The position numbers and the translations under genes are program-made. The notes under the pieces were generated by a model. It was given only the letters and a program-made list of their open reading frames with translations. It did not search any database and was not told where the DNA came from. From Roseomonas xinghualingensis (GTDB lineage: Bacteria; Pseudomonadota; Alphaproteobacteria; Acetobacterales; Acetobacteraceae), in the NCBI RefSeq assembly GCF_025791835.1, contig NZ_JAOXLP010000013.1, forward strand, positions 1-64,000: a DNA stretch of 64,000 nucleotides, given 5' to 3'. Position 1 is the stretch's first letter; each line of letters begins with the position of its first letter. Shown piece by piece: positions 16,560 to 24,794 of the stretch.

Positions 16560-16865
16560 GGGCATCCCTTTCATGGCAGCTGTTCACAGGGTGGGGCCGT
16601 GGCGTGGTGGCGTGCCTATTAAGTCTTAACATAGAGCAAGGATGCGCTGGCCCAGGGGGCTTCACGGGGAGTTGGCGGAAGATCGTAGCTGCAAGTCGTT
16701 CGCAACCGCGTTGCGTCTTGTTTGCAAGTGCGATACAGGCAGTCATCCGACTGACGCTTCGCGGACCCGGCGCCCCCCGCCGGGCCGCATCGCGCGTCGC
16801 GGTGCCTGCCCGGGCGCCGCGCCGGGCATCCGCCCGTCGGTAGAGACCGAAGGACGCGCAGAGAC
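16560..16865. promoter_or_regulatory. intergenic promoter region upstream of the exbB/exbD/tonB cluster
   Basis: A 306-bp gap between divergent genes. The middle has a perfect dyad CGCAAC-CGC-GTTGCG (16701-16715) flanked by TGCAAG (16690) and TTTGCAAG (16721) half-sites. These resemble TGCAA/TTGCG-type sites of alphaproteobacterial Fur-family regulators. That would fit iron control of a TonB system, but it is inference. The rest is GC-rich with no open frame I trust. Confidence 0.45.
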
Positions 16866-17315
16866 ATGCCCCTCGCCCGCCCCATCCGCCTGCTGCCCAT
16901 CTTCCTGATCGCGGCGGGGCTGTTCCAGGCGCCTGCACTGGCCCAGGACCAGCAGGCCGCCGAGGAAGCGGCGCCACGGGTTTCCGTGGAGCTGAACCGG
17001 CTGGAATCCCGGAACGAAGGCTGCCGCGTGTGGATGCGGGTGGGCAATCCGGGGCCGGCGGTGGATCCGCTGCGGCTGGATCTGGTGGTCTTCGGCAAGG
17101 ACTCCGTGGTGAACCGGCGCCTCGCCCTCGATCTCGGGCCCTTGCCGGCCGAGAAGACCATGGTCCGCATCTTCGATCTGGCGGGCACGCCCTGCGACGG
17201 GCTCGGTTACATCCTGCTGAATGACGTGCTGGCCTGCGGGCCGGATGCGCCGCCGGCCTGCCTTGCCCGCCTTTCCGTCAGTTCGCGCGCCCAGGGCGTG
17301 GCGCTGGAGAAGTAG
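16866..17315 (+). CDS. secreted hypothetical protein at the head of the tonB cluster
   Basis: 149 residues with a clear signal peptide (residues 1-26, cleavage likely after APALA). The mature part has a beta-sandwich look: RVSVELNRLE, CRVWMRVGNPG, LRLDLVVFGKDSVVNRRLALDLG and ACLARLSVSS, plus four cysteines that could form two disulphides. It lies four bases upstream of exbB on the same strand, so it is probably cotranscribed and works with the energy-transduction complex in the periplasm. I cannot place it in a named family. Similar small exported proteins precede exbB in related bacteria, to my recollection. Confidence 0.75.
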   Translation: MPLARPIRLLPIFLIAAGLFQAPALAQDQQAAEEAAPRVSVELNRLESRNEGCRVWMRVGNPGPAVDPLRLDLVVFGKDSVVNRRLALDLGPLPAEKTMVRIFDLAGTPCDGLGYILLNDVLACGPDAPPACLARLSVSSRAQGVALEK

Positions 17316-17318
17316 CCG

Positions 17319-18209
17319 ATGAATCCCGAGACGTCGGCCGCTTCCGCCGCTCCCGTGGCGCCTGCCACTCCGGCCCCGGCCCCGGCCCCGGCCCCGGCCC
17401 CGGCCCCGGCCGCACCGCTCGACCCGTCCGTGGCTGCCGGCGGTGCTCCCGCCGCGCCGGCCGTTCCGGGCATTGCTCCGGCGGTGGACCCGGCCCTGGC
17501 TGGCGGCGCCCCGCCCGGCGCCTCCGTGACCGACCTCGCCCAAGCAGTGGCGGCGCATGACCTTTCACCCCTCGGCCTCTTCATGATGGCGGACCCCATC
17601 GTGAAGGGGGTGATGCTGCTGCTGCTGGTGGCCTCCATCGCCTGCTGGGGCATCATCATCGAGAAGATGATCGCGGCCCGCCGGATGCGGAACGAGATGC
17701 GCCGGCTGGCCGAGGCCGCGAACGGCACGGTGACGCCGGACCAGGGCCTTGCAGCCGAGGTGATCCGCGCCGGGGCCCGCGAATGGCATGAGGGCCGCGA
17801 CCCGACCGAAAGCCGCGGCGAGTACCGCCAGCGCATGGAATACGCGATGCGCGCCCCGCTGGTCGCCGCCTTCCGGGCGGTGGAGCCGGGCCTGCCGCTG
17901 CTGGCCACCATCGGCGCCGTGGGACCCTTCATCGGGCTGTTCGGCACCGTCTGGGGCATCATGAACTCCTTCTCCGGCATTGCCAGCAGCGGTGACACCA
18001 GCCTCGCTGTGGTGGCGCCGGGCATCGCGGAGGCGCTTTTCGCCACGGCCATCGGCCTGGTGGCCGCCATCCCCTCGGTGATGGCCTACAACCGCTTCAC
18101 CGTGACCTTCAACCGACTGCGCCAGGCGGGCATGGCCGCGATCTCGGAACTGGCGGCTGGCATGGCACGACGCCCGGCGCCCGCCCGCCCGGCCCGCGCG
18201 GCGGAGTAG
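17319..18209 (+). CDS. exbB: ExbB/TolQ family proton channel protein
   Basis: 296 residues. The first 70 are an alanine/proline-rich low-complexity leader (see the repeat at 17371). A first membrane helix near 95-115 ([20 protein letters not shown]) and two more around 205-265 follow, with the conserved [10 protein letters not shown] and [20 protein letters not shown] segments of MotA/TolQ/ExbB channels. With ExbD it converts proton-motive force into movement of TonB. Next to exbD and tonB, the assignment to Exb rather than Tol is supported by the absence of tolA/tolB/pal. The spacing of three bases from the upstream gene suggests a single operon. Confidence 0.93.
   Translation: MNPETSAASAAPVAPATPAPAPAPAPAPAPAAPLDPSVAAGGAPAAPAVPGIAPAVDPALAGGAPPGASVTDLAQAVAAHDLSPLGLFMMADPIVKGVMLLLLVASIACWGIIIEKMIAARRMRNEMRRLAEAANGTVTPDQGLAAEVIRAGAREWHEGRDPTESRGEYRQRMEYAMRAPLVAAFRAVEPGLPLLATIGAVGPFIGLFGTVWGIMNSFSGIASSGDTSLAVVAPGIAEALFATAIGLVAAIPSVMAYNRFTVTFNRLRQAGMAAISELAAGMARRPAPARPARAAE
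17371..17411 (+). repeat. CGGCCC hexanucleotide repeat inside exbB
   Basis: Nearly seven tandem copies of the unit CGGCCC encode an alternating Pro-Ala run in the cytoplasmic leader of ExbB. Such short units can vary in copy number by slippage without breaking the frame. Confidence 0.9.
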
Positions 18210-18215
18210 CCTTCG

Positions 18216-18668
18216 ATGGCCATGTCCATGGGCGGCCCCGGCGGCGGGGATGATGACGACGCCGCCCCGATGGGCGAGATGAACGTAACGCCGCTGGTGG
18301 ACGTGATGCTGGTGCTGCTGATCATCTTCATGGTCGCGGCGCCGATGATGACGGTGGGCGTGCCGGTGAACCTGCCGAAGACCGCCGCCGCCCGCACCGC
18401 ATCCTCCAACCCGCCGCTGGTGCTGACGGTGGCGCCCGGCAACCGCCTCTACATCCGCAAGGACGAGGTGACGGAGGAGCAGCTCACCCAGCGCCTGATC
18501 GCGTTGCGCGAGGCCGATCCCGAGGTGCCGGTGCATGTGCGCGGCGACCGCACCGTGCCTTATGGCGACGTGCTGCGGGTGATGGGCCGCGTCTCCCGCG
18601 CCGGAATCACCCGCGTTTCCCTGATCGCCGAGGCCGACGCCCGCGCCCCCGCCGTTCAGGCGCGATAG
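18216..18668 (+). CDS. exbD: ExbD/TolR family biopolymer transport protein
   Basis: 150 residues. It has a single membrane helix near residues 25-45 with the family signature [19 protein letters not shown], which includes the proton-carrying aspartate (D29). A periplasmic domain of about 95 residues follows. The N-terminus carries a [11 protein letters not shown] linker. It forms the proton channel with ExbB. The gene starts six bases after exbB and ends 13 bases before tonB. Confidence 0.94.
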   Translation: MAMSMGGPGGGDDDDAAPMGEMNVTPLVDVMLVLLIIFMVAAPMMTVGVPVNLPKTAAARTASSNPPLVLTVAPGNRLYIRKDEVTEEQLTQRLIALREADPEVPVHVRGDRTVPYGDVLRVMGRVSRAGITRVSLIAEADARAPAVQAR

Positions 18669-18681
18669 GGAGGCGGCCCCG

Positions 18682-19752
18682 ATGGCCCAACTCCTTGCCG
18701 AGAAGCCTCGTGACATGCCCCGCGAGATGCCGCGCCCCATCTCGCCCGCGGAGGCCCCGCCCGAGGTGCTGGCCGCCGTGGCGGCGGCCATGGGCAAGGC
18801 ACCCGCCCAGCCCCCGGTTCCCGGATGGCGCCGTTTCCTGGTCCCAGCGGCCTGGGGCGCTTCCGTCCTGGTGCATGTCGCGCTGATCGCGCCGATGCTG
18901 ATGCCGGCCGAGCCAGCCGCCCCGGGCGCCCCTCTGCTTGAGGTCGAGACCCTGGCGGTGCCGGAGCCGATGCCGTCACCGGAGCCGACCGAGGTGACCG
19001 AGCCGGCGGCGTCGGCGCCGCCGGAGGCCGTGGCCGCCGATATCCCACCGCCGCCCGAAGCCGTGCAGCCCCCGCCGGATGCGGCGGAACCGCCCCCGCC
19101 CGAGGCTGCGGAGCCTCCGCCGCCGGAGACGGTGGCCGCCGTGCCTCCGGATGCGCTGCAGCCCCCGCCGCCCGACGAGGTGGCGACGGCCGAGTCCGAG
19201 CCTGTGGAGCCACCCGAGCCGGATATCGTGGAAGCCATCGAGCCGCCGCCGGTCCAGGTGGCGGAGCCGATGCCCCTGCCGCCGCCCCCCGCCCCGCCAC
19301 CTCCACCGGAGCCGGTGCGGGCACGCGCGCCCCGCCCCACCCCGCCGCAGCCGCGTCGGGCGCAGGTGGCGGAACAGGTACCGGTTCAGCCCTATGCGCC
19401 ACCCGTATCCCAGGCTCCGGTCGCGCCCAGCCCGGCGCCTGCTCCGGCGCCGGCACGGGCTTCCTCCATCCCGTCCAGCTACGCGGCGATGGTCTCGCAG
19501 GCCCTGAAGCGGGTGCAGCGGTATCCACCCGGCGCCCGGATCCGGCGTGTGGAGGGGGTGGCAATGGTGAGCTTCACGCTGAGCCGGGATGGCTCGGTGG
19601 TTTCCTCGCGCGTGGCCCGCAGCTCAGGGGATCCCGATCTGGATGAGGAGGCGGAGGCCATGCTGCGGCGCGTGAACCTGCCGCCCCTGCCCAGTGAGGT
19701 GCCGGGCGCCACCTTGAGCATGATGGTGCCGATCCGCTTCAACCTGCGGTAA
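18682..19752 (+). CDS. tonB: energy transducer TonB
   Basis: 356 residues. A cytoplasmic N-terminus of about 50 residues is followed by one membrane helix (about 52-75, [20 protein letters not shown]) and a very long Pro/Glu-rich periplasm-spanning region (about 85-265). The TonB C-terminal domain (about 270-356) contains [20 protein letters not shown] and the final [11 protein letters not shown]. It links ExbBD at the inner membrane to outer-membrane receptors. No TonB-dependent receptor is in the window. The spacer of about 180 residues is long for the family. Confidence 0.93.
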   Translation: MAQLLAEKPRDMPREMPRPISPAEAPPEVLAAVAAAMGKAPAQPPVPGWRRFLVPAAWGASVLVHVALIAPMLMPAEPAAPGAPLLEVETLAVPEPMPSPEPTEVTEPAASAPPEAVAADIPPPPEAVQPPPDAAEPPPPEAAEPPPPETVAAVPPDALQPPPPDEVATAESEPVEPPEPDIVEAIEPPPVQVAEPMPLPPPPAPPPPPEPVRARAPRPTPPQPRRAQVAEQVPVQPYAPPVSQAPVAPSPAPAPAPARASSIPSSYAAMVSQALKRVQRYPPGARIRRVEGVAMVSFTLSRDGSVVSSRVARSSGDPDLDEEAEAMLRRVNLPPLPSEVPGATLSMMVPIRFNLR

Positions 19753-19920
19753 GGGAGGCGGACACCGTTGCGGCTCGTTCAAGAGCCTGGAGATGAGTGG
19801 ACGACGTCCGAAGGGCGATTCGGCGCCATGCAGGCTGACCTTTTTGGTGCGCACTTTCGCGTGAGAATGCGCGCCGAGGCTGTTCTATTTCCGGTTCTAT
19901 TCCCCTAAGGAGCCCTCGAC

Positions 19921-19998
19921 CCGGTTCTTCATAGAGCCGGATAAGGCCGCCGGTGGGTAAGGACGTAAGCTCCTGAACCCACGGCGGCTTTTTGTTTT
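19921..19998 (+). ncRNA. candidate small RNA 3' end: tandem hairpins plus U-tract
   Basis: First hairpin: CCGGTTCT and AGAGCCGG around TCAT. Second: GCCGCC(G)GTGGGT and ACCCACGGCGGC (one bulged G) with AGGA/TCCT pairing possible inside the loop, then TTTTTGTTTT. This is a textbook intrinsic terminator 170 bases past tonB. That is too far to be just the tonB 3' end, so a separate short transcript is possible. Confidence 0.5.
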
Positions 19999-20079
19999 GC
20001 TTAGCCAAGCACCGTATCGTGACGCGAAGGTCATGCGGTCTGTCGATTAAGGTGCGGCCGGCGCCGGGTACCGCGCCGC

Positions 20080-20123
20080 TTCCGATCATGACCCTCGTCC
20101 GCCCCTCCGGGCGAGGGTTTCGG
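20080..20123. repeat. hairpin element copy 1 (CCCTCGTCCG stem)
   Basis: Begins TTCCGA, then the stem CCCTCGTCCG with CGGGCGAGGG (one G-U pair) around a C-rich loop, and ends TTCGG. It is nearly identical to the element at 20296-20338, 216 bases downstream and in the same orientation. Confidence 0.7.
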
Positions 20124-20295
20124 GGTTGGCCATCTTATCCTTCGTGCCTGCCCCACTCCTGACATGGCATCGGTCCGAACCCGGTCCCATTAACAATGCA
20201 AAGCGAATCGGACCATCTTGGATTCGCCGCCGCGCATGGCGCGAGCTACTTTCCTCTCAGGTCTTCCGCCGATCCCCCCTCTGAGCGGAAGACTG

Positions 20296-20338
20296 TTCCG
20301 ACCAAGGCCCTCGTCCGCCCCCCGGACGAGGGCTTCGG
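20296..20338. repeat. hairpin element copy 2 (CCCTCGTCCG stem)
   Basis: Same architecture as 20080-20123, with a perfect 11-bp stem GCCCTCGTCCG/CGGACGAGGGC and a five-C loop. It lies 26 bases beyond the tlpA stop on the minus strand, so it might also serve as a terminator there, although no U-tract follows in that direction. Confidence 0.7.
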
Positions 20339-20358
20339 CTTTCCGGGCACCCGGCCCC

Positions 20359-20922
20359 TTACGCCGCCCCATTCCCGCAAAGCCGCCGCACATCGGCGGC
20401 CAGTGCCTCACCGTCCCAGGCCGCCGCGCCTTCCAGCCGCCCCCGTTCACGGCCCTGGCGGTCGATCAGGATGGTGGTGGGCAGGCCACGGGCGCCGAGG
20501 GCGCGCATAGCGGCGGATTTCGGGTCGAGCCAGATGCCCAGATTCCTGATCCCGGCGCGGGTGTAGAAGGGCTCCACCTGGGCGCGGCCATTGCGGTCCG
20601 AGGAGGCGGGGATGACCAGGATGTCCTCGGGCGCCAGCAGGGCGGCAAGGCGGTCGAGCGCCGGCATTTCCTCCACGCAGGGCGGACACCATGTGGCCCA
20701 GAGGTTCAGGACGATGCCCTTGCCGGCGAAGGACGGGATGTCGCGGCTCTTGCCCTCGGGATCGATGAGGGTGATGGCGGGGAGGGGCTTGGGGCCGTCC
20801 TCCCTGAGCTTGCCGATGGCCTGCGCGCGCGCTGGACGTTGGGGGAGCGCCGCGCCTAGTGTCCCGCCCGCCATGAGGGTCCCGATCCGGGCCAATGCGC
20901 CGCGGCGACCTGCAATCAACAC
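20359..20922 (-). CDS. TlpA-like thiol:disulfide oxidoreductase
   Basis: 187 residues. The twin-arginine-like N-terminus ([17 protein letters not shown]) and a hydrophobic stretch direct it to the periplasm. The thioredoxin-like domain (about 50-180) has the redox motif WATWCPPC and the cis-proline loop GLPTTILID. It likely reduces disulphides for cytochrome c maturation or protects exported thiols. GTG at 20922 is chosen because GGAGG lies nine bases upstream; no ATG precedes the signal. It is divergent from argH with only 20 bases between starts. A tlpA-argH divergent pair is common in alphaproteobacteria. Confidence 0.88.
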   Translation of the reverse strand: MLIAGRRGALARIGTLMAGGTLGAALPQRPARAQAIGKLREDGPKPLPAITLIDPEGKSRDIPSFAGKGIVLNLWATWCPPCVEEMPALDRLAALLAPEDILVIPASSDRNGRAQVEPFYTRAGIRNLGIWLDPKSAAMRALGARGLPTTILIDRQGRERGRLEGAAAWDGEALAADVRRLCGNGAA

Positions 20923-20942
20923 CTGAGAAGACCTCCACCACC

Positions 20943-22352
20943 GTGCCCGACGATCACGCCAAGCCCAACAATTCCGCCAACGCCGCATGGGGCGGGCGCT
21001 ACGCGGCCGGCCCCTCCGCCATCATGCAGGCGATCAATGCCTCCATCGGCTTCGATCGCAAGATGTGGCGGCAGGACATCAAGGGCAGCCTGGCCCATGC
21101 CGCGATGCTGGCGCATGTGGGGATCATCTCCGCCGAGGACGAGGCTTCGATCCGCGAAGGGCTGGAGGCGATCGGCCGGGAGATCGAGGCGGGCAAGTTC
21201 CCCTTCAGCGAGGCGCTGGAGGACATTCACATGAACATCGAGGCGCGGCTGACGGAGCGGATCGGCGAGGCGGGCAAGCGGCTGCACACCGCGCGCAGCC
21301 GCAACGACCAGGTGGCGCTCGACGTGCGGCTCTGGACGCGGGACGCGATCGACGGGCTGGACGCGCAGATCGCCGATGTGATGAAGGCGCTGGCAGAGCG
21401 CGCGCTGGAGCATGCGGGCACGGTGATGCCGGGCTTCACCCATCTGCAGCCGGCGCAGCCCACCACCTTCGGGCATCACCTGCTGGCCTATGTGGAGATG
21501 CTGTCGCGCGACCGCGGGCGGCTGGCGGATGCGCGCAGGCGGCTGAACGAGAGCCCGCTGGGCGCGGCGGCGCTGTGCGGCACGGGCTTCCCGATCGACC
21601 GGCACATGACGGCGGCGGCGCTGGGCTTCGACGGGCCGACGCGCAACAGCCTGGATTCCGTGGCCTCCCGCGATTTCGCGCTGGAGTTCCTTTCGGCCTG
21701 CGCGATCTGCGCCACGCATCTCTCCCGCTTCGCGGAGGAGGTGGTGATCTGGACCAACCCCTATTTCAACTTCATCAAGCTGACGGATGCCTTCACCACC
21801 GGCTCCTCCATCATGCCGCAGAAGCGCAACCCGGATGCGGCGGAGCTGGTGCGGGCGAAGCCGGGGCGGATCACCGGTTCGCTCGTGGGCCTTCTGACGG
21901 TGATGAAGGGGCTTCCCCTGACCTATGGGAAGGACATGCAGGAGGACAAGGAAGGCATCTTCGACGCCGCCGAGAACCTGGCCCTGGCCCTGGCCGCGAC
22001 GGCGGGGATGGTGCGGGACATGGAGCCGGTGGCCGGACGGTTGCAGGAGGCGGCGGGCGCCGGCTTCTCCACCGCAACGGATCTGGCGGACTGGCTGGTG
22101 CGCGAGCTGAAGCTGCCCTTCCGCGATGCGCACCATGTCACGGGGCGCCTTGTCGCCAAGGCGGAGCAGATGGGGGTGGACCTGGCCGGGCTGACCATCG
22201 GGGAGATGCAGGCGGTGGAACCGCGCATCACCGAGGCGGTGTTCGGGGTGCTGTCCGTGGCCGCCTCGGTGCGGTCGCGCACCTCCTATGGCGGCACGGC
22301 GCCGGCCAATGTGGCGGCCATGGCTAAGGAATGGGTGGAGAAGCTTGCATGA
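20943..22352 (+). CDS. argH: argininosuccinate lyase
   Basis: 469 residues from GTG 20943. It cleaves argininosuccinate to arginine and fumarate, the last step of arginine synthesis. The fumarase-superfamily signature [12 protein letters not shown] (around residue 290) holds the flexible catalytic serine loop. [17 protein letters not shown] and [16 protein letters not shown] are the other two conserved regions. An upstream start at 20895 would add 16 residues and overlap tlpA, so GTG is preferred although its ribosome site is weak. Its stop overlaps the next gene (ATGA). Confidence 0.96.
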   Translation: MPDDHAKPNNSANAAWGGRYAAGPSAIMQAINASIGFDRKMWRQDIKGSLAHAAMLAHVGIISAEDEASIREGLEAIGREIEAGKFPFSEALEDIHMNIEARLTERIGEAGKRLHTARSRNDQVALDVRLWTRDAIDGLDAQIADVMKALAERALEHAGTVMPGFTHLQPAQPTTFGHHLLAYVEMLSRDRGRLADARRRLNESPLGAAALCGTGFPIDRHMTAAALGFDGPTRNSLDSVASRDFALEFLSACAICATHLSRFAEEVVIWTNPYFNFIKLTDAFTTGSSIMPQKRNPDAAELVRAKPGRITGSLVGLLTVMKGLPLTYGKDMQEDKEGIFDAAENLALALAATAGMVRDMEPVAGRLQEAAGAGFSTATDLADWLVRELKLPFRDAHHVTGRLVAKAEQMGVDLAGLTIGEMQAVEPRITEAVFGVLSVAASVRSRTSYGGTAPANVAAMAKEWVEKLA

Positions 22353-22594
22353 GGGCTGGATCGCTTCTGCTCGCCGGGATGGGGGCGCTGCTGGCGCTCT
22401 CCGCCTGCGGGCGCGTGGGGCCGATACGGCCGCCTGGGCCGCCGAGCGAGATCATCTATCCGCGCCTTTATCCCTATTTCCCGCCGGGCACGGAGCAGGG
22501 TGCGCAGGCCACGCCGCCGCCCGCCACCACCAGGGGGGAAGTGCCTGTCGAGCGGAGCAACCTGCCGGTGGTGCGCCCGGCGAGCCCCCGCTGA
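22349..22594 (+). CDS. lptM: small lipoprotein, LptM-like
   Basis: 81 residues with a lipoprotein signal ending in lipobox LSAC (Cys20), followed by [12 protein letters not shown], the usual CGxxGP start of the YifL/LptM small lipoproteins. LptM helps assemble the LptD/E translocon in enterobacteria; the alphaproteobacterial relatives sit after argH and are assigned by resemblance. The rest is proline-rich and probably disordered. The ATG overlaps the argH stop by four bases. Normally lysA follows; here it does not. Confidence 0.75.
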   Translation: MRAGSLLLAGMGALLALSACGRVGPIRPPGPPSEIIYPRLYPYFPPGTEQGAQATPPPATTRGEVPVERSNLPVVRPASPR

Positions 22595-22609
22595 AGGCGG
22601 TCGCCCGGG

Positions 22610-22768
22610 ATGCGCGGCCTTTCACTGATGCTGCTGCTGGCCGGCGGCGCCGGGGTGATCGCCACCTTCGTGCTGGCGGTCTCAGGCGACACGCCGGGCG
22701 CCATGCAGGCGGCGGGTGCCTCCTGCTCGGCCCTGATCCTGGGGATGATCCTGTACCGGCGCGGTTGA
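22610..22768 (+). CDS. 52-residue two-helix membrane protein
   Basis: MRGLSLMLLLAGGAGVIATF begins the first of two hydrophobic segments, separated by a short SGDTPGAMQAAG turn. The second ends LILGMILYRRG with a positive tail, predicting both termini in the cytoplasm. It begins 15 bases after the lipoprotein stop, with a CCCGGGA leader, and is followed by an intrinsic terminator. The spacing makes it a likely third gene of the argH operon. I do not recognise a family. Confidence 0.6.
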   Translation: MRGLSLMLLLAGGAGVIATFVLAVSGDTPGAMQAAGASCSALILGMILYRRG

Positions 22769-22838
22769 GCCCACGCGGGGCAGGAATGCGCAGCCACCGG
22801 TTGCAGCGGGCGGTCCGGAGTCCGATATGAGGCGCCTC

Positions 22839-22868
22839 GCGGGGTCGCATTTGCGCCCCCGCGCTTTT
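22839..22868 (+). terminator. Rho-independent terminator of the argH operon
   Basis: Stem GCGGGG/CCCCGC with an inner CGC/GCG pair and an ATTT loop, then GC and five T. It lies 70 bases after the small membrane gene and before the helicase gene. Confidence 0.75.
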
Positions 22869-22950
22869 TGCGCCGCCATCCGCGCCACGACATGTCCCTG
22901 GGGCATGCTGCCGCGTTCAGGCGCCTGTTGATCTCACTCTGGACGCCTGA

Positions 22951-24660
22951 ATGCCCTTCGACGCTCTGCCTACGCCCCTTCGCGATGCGCTTTCCGCCCG
23001 CGGCTATGCCGACCCCACCCCTGTCCAGGCCGCCGTGCTGGCCGAGGGGACCGCAGGGCGTGACCTTCTTGTTTCCGCCAGGACCGGTTCCGGCAAGACC
23101 GTTGCCTATGGCCTGGCCATGGCCGGCGATCTCCTGGGCGAAGGCTCGCGCCTGCCGCCCGCCGGCTCGCCCCTCGCCCTGATCGTCGCGCCGACGCGCG
23201 AACTGGCCCTGCAGGTGAAGGCGGAGCTGACCTGGCTCTATGGCCCGGCCGGCGGCCGCGTGGCCTCCTGCGTCGGTGGCATGGACCCGGTGGCGGAGCG
23301 GCGGGCCCTGGCGGCCGGCGCGCAGATCGCCGTCGGCACCCCCGGCCGTGTGCGCGACCATATCGAGCGCGGTAACCTGAAGACCGCCAATATCCGCGCC
23401 GTGGTGCTGGACGAGGCGGATGAGATGCTCGACCTCGGCTTCCGCGAGGAGCTGGAGGCGATCCTCGGCGCCCTGCCGGAGGGGCGGCGGACGCTGCTCT
23501 TCTCCGCCACCGTGCCGCGCGGCATCGCGCAGATGGCCAAGCAGTTCCAGCGCGACGCGCTACGGATCGAGGCCACCTCGGGCAGCGAGCCGCATGGCGA
23601 CATCGCCTATCGCGCCGCCCTCGTGGCGCCGGGCGATGTGGAGCGCGCCGTGGTGAATGCGCTGCGCCTCGAGGAGGCGCCGATCTCCATGGTGTTCTGC
23701 GCCACCCGCGCCGCCGTGGCGCGGCTGCATGGCAATCTTTCCGAGCGCGGCTTCCATGCCGTCGCCCTCTCGGGCGAGCTGTCCCAGACGGAGCGTACCC
23801 GCGCGCTGCAGAGCCTGCGCGACAGGCATGCCCGCATCTGCGTGGCCACCGACGTGGCGGCACGCGGCATCGACCTGCCGGAGCTGGATCTGGTGATCCA
23901 CGCGGAGCTGCCGCGTGACCCCGAGACGCTTCTGCACCGCTCCGGCCGCACGGGCCGCGCCGGGCGCAAGGGTGTCAGCCTGCTGATCGTGCCGCCCAGC
24001 CGCCGGCGCGTGGCCGAGCGGCTGCTTTCCGCCGCCCGGGTGGAAGCCGCCTGGGGCCCGGCCCCTGCCGCCGAGGCCGTGCGCGCGAAGGATGCCGAGC
24101 GCATCGCCGCCCGCGCGACCGAAATCCTGGGCGAGGAGGCGGCCGAGGAAGACCTGGCCATCGCCCGCACGATCACCGGCCTGTCCGGTGATGCGGCGGG
24201 CTGGAGCCGGACTGAGGGTGGCGCCGCCCCGTCGGGTGTCGATCCCCTGACCCTCGCCGCCGCGCTGGTGAAGCTGCTGCGCGCGCCGCTGCCGGCGCCG
24301 GAGGAACTCTCCCCCATGGCGGCGGAGCGTGGCCGCCGCAACGCCGGTTTCGATGTACCCGGTCCGCGCGATGCCGGCGGGCCGCCGCCGCCCTCCGATG
24401 GCGTGTGGTTCCGCGTCGGCGTCGGCCGCGACGGGCAGGCCGATCCGCGCTGGATGCTGCCTTTCCTGTGCAAGCGCGGCGACGTGTCCCGCGCGGAGAT
24501 CGGGCGCATCCGCATCCTGGGACGGGAGAGCCAGGTGGAGATCGCGCCCTATGCCGCGGCCCATTTCGCGGCGAATGTCCGCCGCCCGGGTGGCGAGGAT
24601 GCGCATATCGCGGTGGAGCCGATGCAGCCCCTGCCGCGTCCGATGAAGCGGAAGCGCTGA
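22951..24660 (+). CDS. DEAD-box RNA helicase with DbpA-type RNA-binding domain
   Basis: 569 residues. The helicase core (about 1-360) has Q-motif-like TPVQAAVLAEG, Walker A SARTGSGKT, motif Ia APTREL, motif II DEAD (LDEADEMLD), motif III SAT and motif VI HRSGRTGRAGR. A helical linker is followed by a C-terminal DbpA RNA-binding domain (about 480-555, VWFRVGVGRDGQ and GRIRILGRESQVEI). DbpA proteins act in late assembly of the 50S subunit by binding hairpin 92 of 23S rRNA. Length and order fit the family, though the linker here is long and alanine-rich. The gene stands alone. Confidence 0.93.
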   Translation: MPFDALPTPLRDALSARGYADPTPVQAAVLAEGTAGRDLLVSARTGSGKTVAYGLAMAGDLLGEGSRLPPAGSPLALIVAPTRELALQVKAELTWLYGPAGGRVASCVGGMDPVAERRALAAGAQIAVGTPGRVRDHIERGNLKTANIRAVVLDEADEMLDLGFREELEAILGALPEGRRTLLFSATVPRGIAQMAKQFQRDALRIEATSGSEPHGDIAYRAALVAPGDVERAVVNALRLEEAPISMVFCATRAAVARLHGNLSERGFHAVALSGELSQTERTRALQSLRDRHARICVATDVAARGIDLPELDLVIHAELPRDPETLLHRSGRTGRAGRKGVSLLIVPPSRRRVAERLLSAARVEAAWGPAPAAEAVRAKDAERIAARATEILGEEAAEEDLAIARTITGLSGDAAGWSRTEGGAAPSGVDPLTLAAALVKLLRAPLPAPEELSPMAAERGRRNAGFDVPGPRDAGGPPPPSDGVWFRVGVGRDGQADPRWMLPFLCKRGDVSRAEIGRIRILGRESQVEIAPYAAAHFAANVRRPGGEDAHIAVEPMQPLPRPMKRKR

Positions 24661-24665
24661 GCGGT

Positions 24666-24716
24666 TCCGGAGGCTTTGCCTCCGGACCTCCGCCGGGGTG
24701 GTGGTGGCCACCCCGG
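24666..24716. repeat. tandem palindromes after the helicase gene
   Basis: TCCGGAGGC-TTT-GCCTCCGGA (24666-24686) is followed by CCGGGGTGG and CCACCCCGG around six bases (24693-24716). A third GGCCGGG/CCCGGCC pair lies near 24751-24768. The first hairpin begins six bases after the helicase stop and resembles the one at 63816-63834. Confidence 0.6.
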
Positions 24717-24794
24717 ACCCCGCGTCAGGTTTTGCGGGGGACAGTCAGGCCGGGCGCCCCCGGCCCGCAGGCCAATGTAACCTGTTACGCCTGC

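Larger units (their letters stand above)
19753..20358. other. 606-bp non-coding stretch with several hairpins
   Basis: No convincing gene lies between tonB and tlpA. Structures seen are GGTGCGC/GCGCGCC arms at 19846-19875, a direct repeat of GTTCTATT-N-CC near 19882-19903, hairpin 19921-19940, terminator-like hairpin 19946-19998, a 9-bp inverted repeat GTCTTCCGC/GCGGAAGAC at 20261-20293 with a C-rich loop, and two copies of a 43-44 nt hairpin element at 20080 and 20296. One or more small RNAs are plausible. Confidence 0.6.

Noticed and set aside
17565..19340. 591-codon minus-strand frame across the tonB cluster
   Set aside because: Gly/Ser repeats arise from the reverse complement of Pro/Glu/Ala codons of exbB and tonB.
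20196..20510. 104-codon plus-strand frame in the hairpin-rich gap
   Set aside because: Covers the duplicated hairpins and antisense of tlpA; no start signal and no protein-like pattern.
20987..22327. 446-codon plus-strand frame inside argH
   Set aside because: Out-of-frame reading of argH; the argH frame has all three lyase signatures.
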